7,552 nt of DNA from an uncultured Planctomycetaceae bacterium (GTDB lineage: Bacteria; Planctomycetota; Planctomycetia; Pirellulales; Pirellulaceae), in NCBI GenBank assembly GCA_903927685.1, contig CAIYOB010000511.1, forward strand, positions 1-7,552. Direction: 5' to 3'. Below are positions 6,053 to 7,552 of this stretch, piece by piece. The position numbers and the translations under genes are program-made. Position 1 is the stretch's first letter; the number at the start of each line of letters is the position of its first letter. The notes under the pieces were generated by a model, which saw only the letters and a program-made list of their open reading frames with translations, was not told the DNA's origin and did no database searches.

Positions 6053-6554
6053 TGCGAACATCTTTCAGAATCGAATCGGATGGGACGACGTTGTCTATCT
6101 GCCAGAATCGCGGCGATCTGACTTTGTGGCGTTTGAACTTACGGTGGGCGACATCGTGCTCACACTTGATCGCCCCATCGTGAGTAACGGTCTGAAAGTC
6201 GCTCGCGTAACAGCCAAGGACGTTCCATCGCTGCTACTCCAGCGGGTCGGCCGATTCCAATTGCACGGAGAAATCGACCCAGGTTACCTGTTCGCATTCG
6301 TGAACTCGCCAACTTTCATCAGGCAGATAACGGGGCACGAGCAGAGCTTGGGCGTTCCTCATATCTCGCCAAAGCAAGTTGAATTAGCTGAACTGCCGGT
6401 TCCCGAAGGGACTGCACAGCGCCGGTTAGTAGCCGCCCTGGAAGCCCGGTTGAAGAGTGCCGATTCTGTCTGCAGTGGTCTCCTCCAACAACTTCAGGCA
6501 ATCAACGCGATGCCCGCGGCGCTGCTCCGCCCAGCATTTCAAGGAAGACTTTGA
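5853..6554 (+). CDS. hsdS: HsdS specificity subunit, C-terminal part (central helix, second TRD, C-terminal helix)
   Basis: This second frame carries the rest of hsdS. Homology begins at about GTG 5853 with VDRARAAAEAQ, the central coiled-coil helix, then VLPAAYLRDLF and the second TRD: WPRKRIGDFAKVQSGHAF, IRLLRNANIF, LTVGDIVLTLDRP, the LGVPHIS element typical of TRDs and LAELPVPEG. It ends with the helix LEARLKSADSV and MPAALLRPAFQGRL. The helical motif x-P-A-A-x-L-R-x-x-F occurs at 5904-5933 and again at 6510-6539, the pseudo-symmetric repeat that brackets each TRD. If expressed, it would be a half-S subunit of about 233 residues. Half-S proteins of other type I systems can work as dimers, so residual function is possible. 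No good binding site precedes GTG 5853. TTG 5820 is an alternative, but its first codons read first-TRD DNA out of frame. hsdM starts 10 nt after its stop. Confidence 0.75.
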   Translation: MDRARAAAEAQVKAAKVLPAAYLRDLFDGDEARQWPRKRIGDFAKVQSGHAFKSEWFVKDGIRLLRNANIFQNRIGWDDVVYLPESRRSDFVAFELTVGDIVLTLDRPIVSNGLKVARVTAKDVPSLLLQRVGRFQLHGEIDPGYLFAFVNSPTFIRQITGHEQSLGVPHISPKQVELAELPVPEGTAQRRLVAALEARLKSADSVCSGLLQQLQAINAMPAALLRPAFQGRL

Positions 6555-6564
6555 ACGGATCACC

Positions 6565-7552
6565 ATGGCCAAGAAGAAGTCAGCAAAGGAAAACGAACCG
6601 GCCAACGGCAACGGCAAGCGGCTGAATTCGCAGCAGTCGGTCAACTCGGCGGTGAAGTCGATCTGCGACATCATGCGACGCTCGAATTGCGCGGGGGCAA
6701 TGCAGTATGTCCCGGAACTGACGTGGATACTGTTCCTGCGGATTCTGGACGAACGGGAAACGCACGAAGCCGAGAATGCCGAAGCGGTCGGGGCCGACTT
6801 TGCCCCATCGATCGAATCGCCGTACCGCTGGCAGGATTGGGCCGCGCCCCACAGTAAGCGCCGGGAAGAAATGCTCATCCAGGGCAAGGTGCTGGAGTTC
6901 GTCAACGGCGAGTTGCTGCCCTACCTGAAGGGCCTGCGCGACCGGCCGAACTCGACGCCCCGTCAGAAAGTCATCAGCGAAATCCTGTCGGGCGTCGAGC
7001 GGGTCCGGATCGACACGCAGAAGAACCTGTGTGACGTGTGCGACAAGGTGCATGGCCTGTCGGCCGAGACGATCGACGAGACGCACGTGTTCACGCTGTC
7101 GCAGATCTACGAAGGCTTGCTGCTGAAGATGGGCGAGAAGGGCAACGATGGAGGGCAGTTCTTCACGCCCCGCGAAATCATCCGTGCCGTGGTCCGCGTG
7201 GTGGCTCCGCAGATCGGTGAAACGGTGTACGATCCCGGCAGCGGCACCGGGGGCTTCTTGGCCGAGTCGTTCGTCTTCATGGCCGGCAAGAACAACGAGA
7301 ACATCGAGACTCCGGACCAGTTGGATCAATTGCGGCACGACACGTTCTTCGGCCGAGAAAAAGAGAACCTGATTTATCCCATCGCGCTGGCCAACCTGGT
7401 CCTGCACGGCATCGACCAGCCGAACATCTGGCATGGCAACACGCTGACCGGCGGCGTGACCTACGACGGGCTTTTCGCCAACGCCCCGGACCAGTTTGAC
7501 GTGGTGATGACCAATCCGCCGTTCGGCGGCAAGGAATGTAGGAGGCCCAGAC
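6565..7552 (+). CDS. hsdM: Type I DNA methyltransferase M subunit (HsdM), 3' end outside window
   Basis: HsdM is the adenine-N6 methyltransferase subunit, which with HsdS marks host DNA and with HsdR forms the restriction complex. From ATG 6565 the protein has a Lys/Asn-rich start, an N-terminal helical domain (about 22-165, with LTWILFLRILDE at 52-63), GQFFTPR (197-203), the S-adenosylmethionine-binding motif DPGSGTGGF (223-231), FFGREKENL (261-269) and the catalytic motif NPPF (317-320). It fits the N6_Mtase family. 329 codons are visible and the gene continues past the window. The last six codons look wrong: family members read about GGKEGxEAQT here, while this frame reads GGKECRRPR. E-A-Q-T is found in the +1-shifted frame at 7542-7552, so one base may be missing at 7537-7541. 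It starts 10 nt after the hsdS stop. The order S then M is less common than M then S. Confidence 0.93.
   Translation, partial: MAKKKSAKENEPANGNGKRLNSQQSVNSAVKSICDIMRRSNCAGAMQYVPELTWILFLRILDERETHEAENAEAVGADFAPSIESPYRWQDWAAPHSKRREEMLIQGKVLEFVNGELLPYLKGLRDRPNSTPRQKVISEILSGVERVRIDTQKNLCDVCDKVHGLSAETIDETHVFTLSQIYEGLLLKMGEKGNDGGQFFTPREIIRAVVRVVAPQIGETVYDPGSGTGGFLAESFVFMAGKNNENIETPDQLDQLRHDTFFGREKENLIYPIALANLVLHGIDQPNIWHGNTLTGGVTYDGLFANAPDQFDVVMTNPPFGGKECRRPR

Noticed and set aside
5297..6061. Minus-strand frame of 254 codons opposite accessory gene 3 and hsdS
   Set aside because: It is antisense to well-supported genes with tight overlaps and shows no protein-family motif; such frames are common in GC-rich DNA.
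6580..7434. Minus-strand frame of 284 codons opposite hsdM
   Set aside because: It is the antisense shadow of a gene with clear methyltransferase motifs on the plus strand.

Overview
The window is GC-rich bacterial DNA and looks like an accessory (defence-type) chromosomal region. I think it comes from a planctomycete-like bacterium, with low to moderate confidence. The reasons are a GxxExxY gene with pyrimidine-rich flanking repeats, a degraded terminase-like gene of a kind I remember from planctomycete genomes, and the codon bias. I could not run a taxonomic search.

Left part (1-1346): the window opens inside the 3' end of one GxxExxY-family gene (1-55). A complete GxxExxY gene (233-637) follows. 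Each gene is followed at nearly the same distance by a ~34-nt pyrimidine-rich repeat (85-118 and 671-704), so two related cassettes sit in tandem. A long imperfect hairpin (157-218) ends directly before the Shine-Dalgarno sequence of the second gene. On the minus strand, about 705-1346 is a broken phage terminase large-subunit-like gene. It has one in-frame stop and one frameshift, and its 3' end is cut off by the cassette repeat.

Centre and right (1537-7552): a type I restriction-modification locus on the plus strand in the order hsdR, TIGR04255-family gene, unknown gene, unknown gene, hsdS, hsdM. The three interposed genes and hsdS form an overlapping chain (4-, 7- and 4-nt overlaps), so the extra genes look translationally coupled to the specificity subunit. 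HsdR (nuclease and helicase motor) would cut, HsdM would methylate, and HsdS would choose the target. The role of the trio is unknown.

The locus shows damage, or possibly sequence error. The first target-recognition domain of hsdS is mostly missing and the remainder lies in another frame. hsdM runs off the window's right edge, and just after its NPPF motif it seems to have lost one base. The R subunit looks intact. No tRNA, rRNA, CRISPR array or complete insertion sequence was seen. Between 1347 and 1536 I see no gene.
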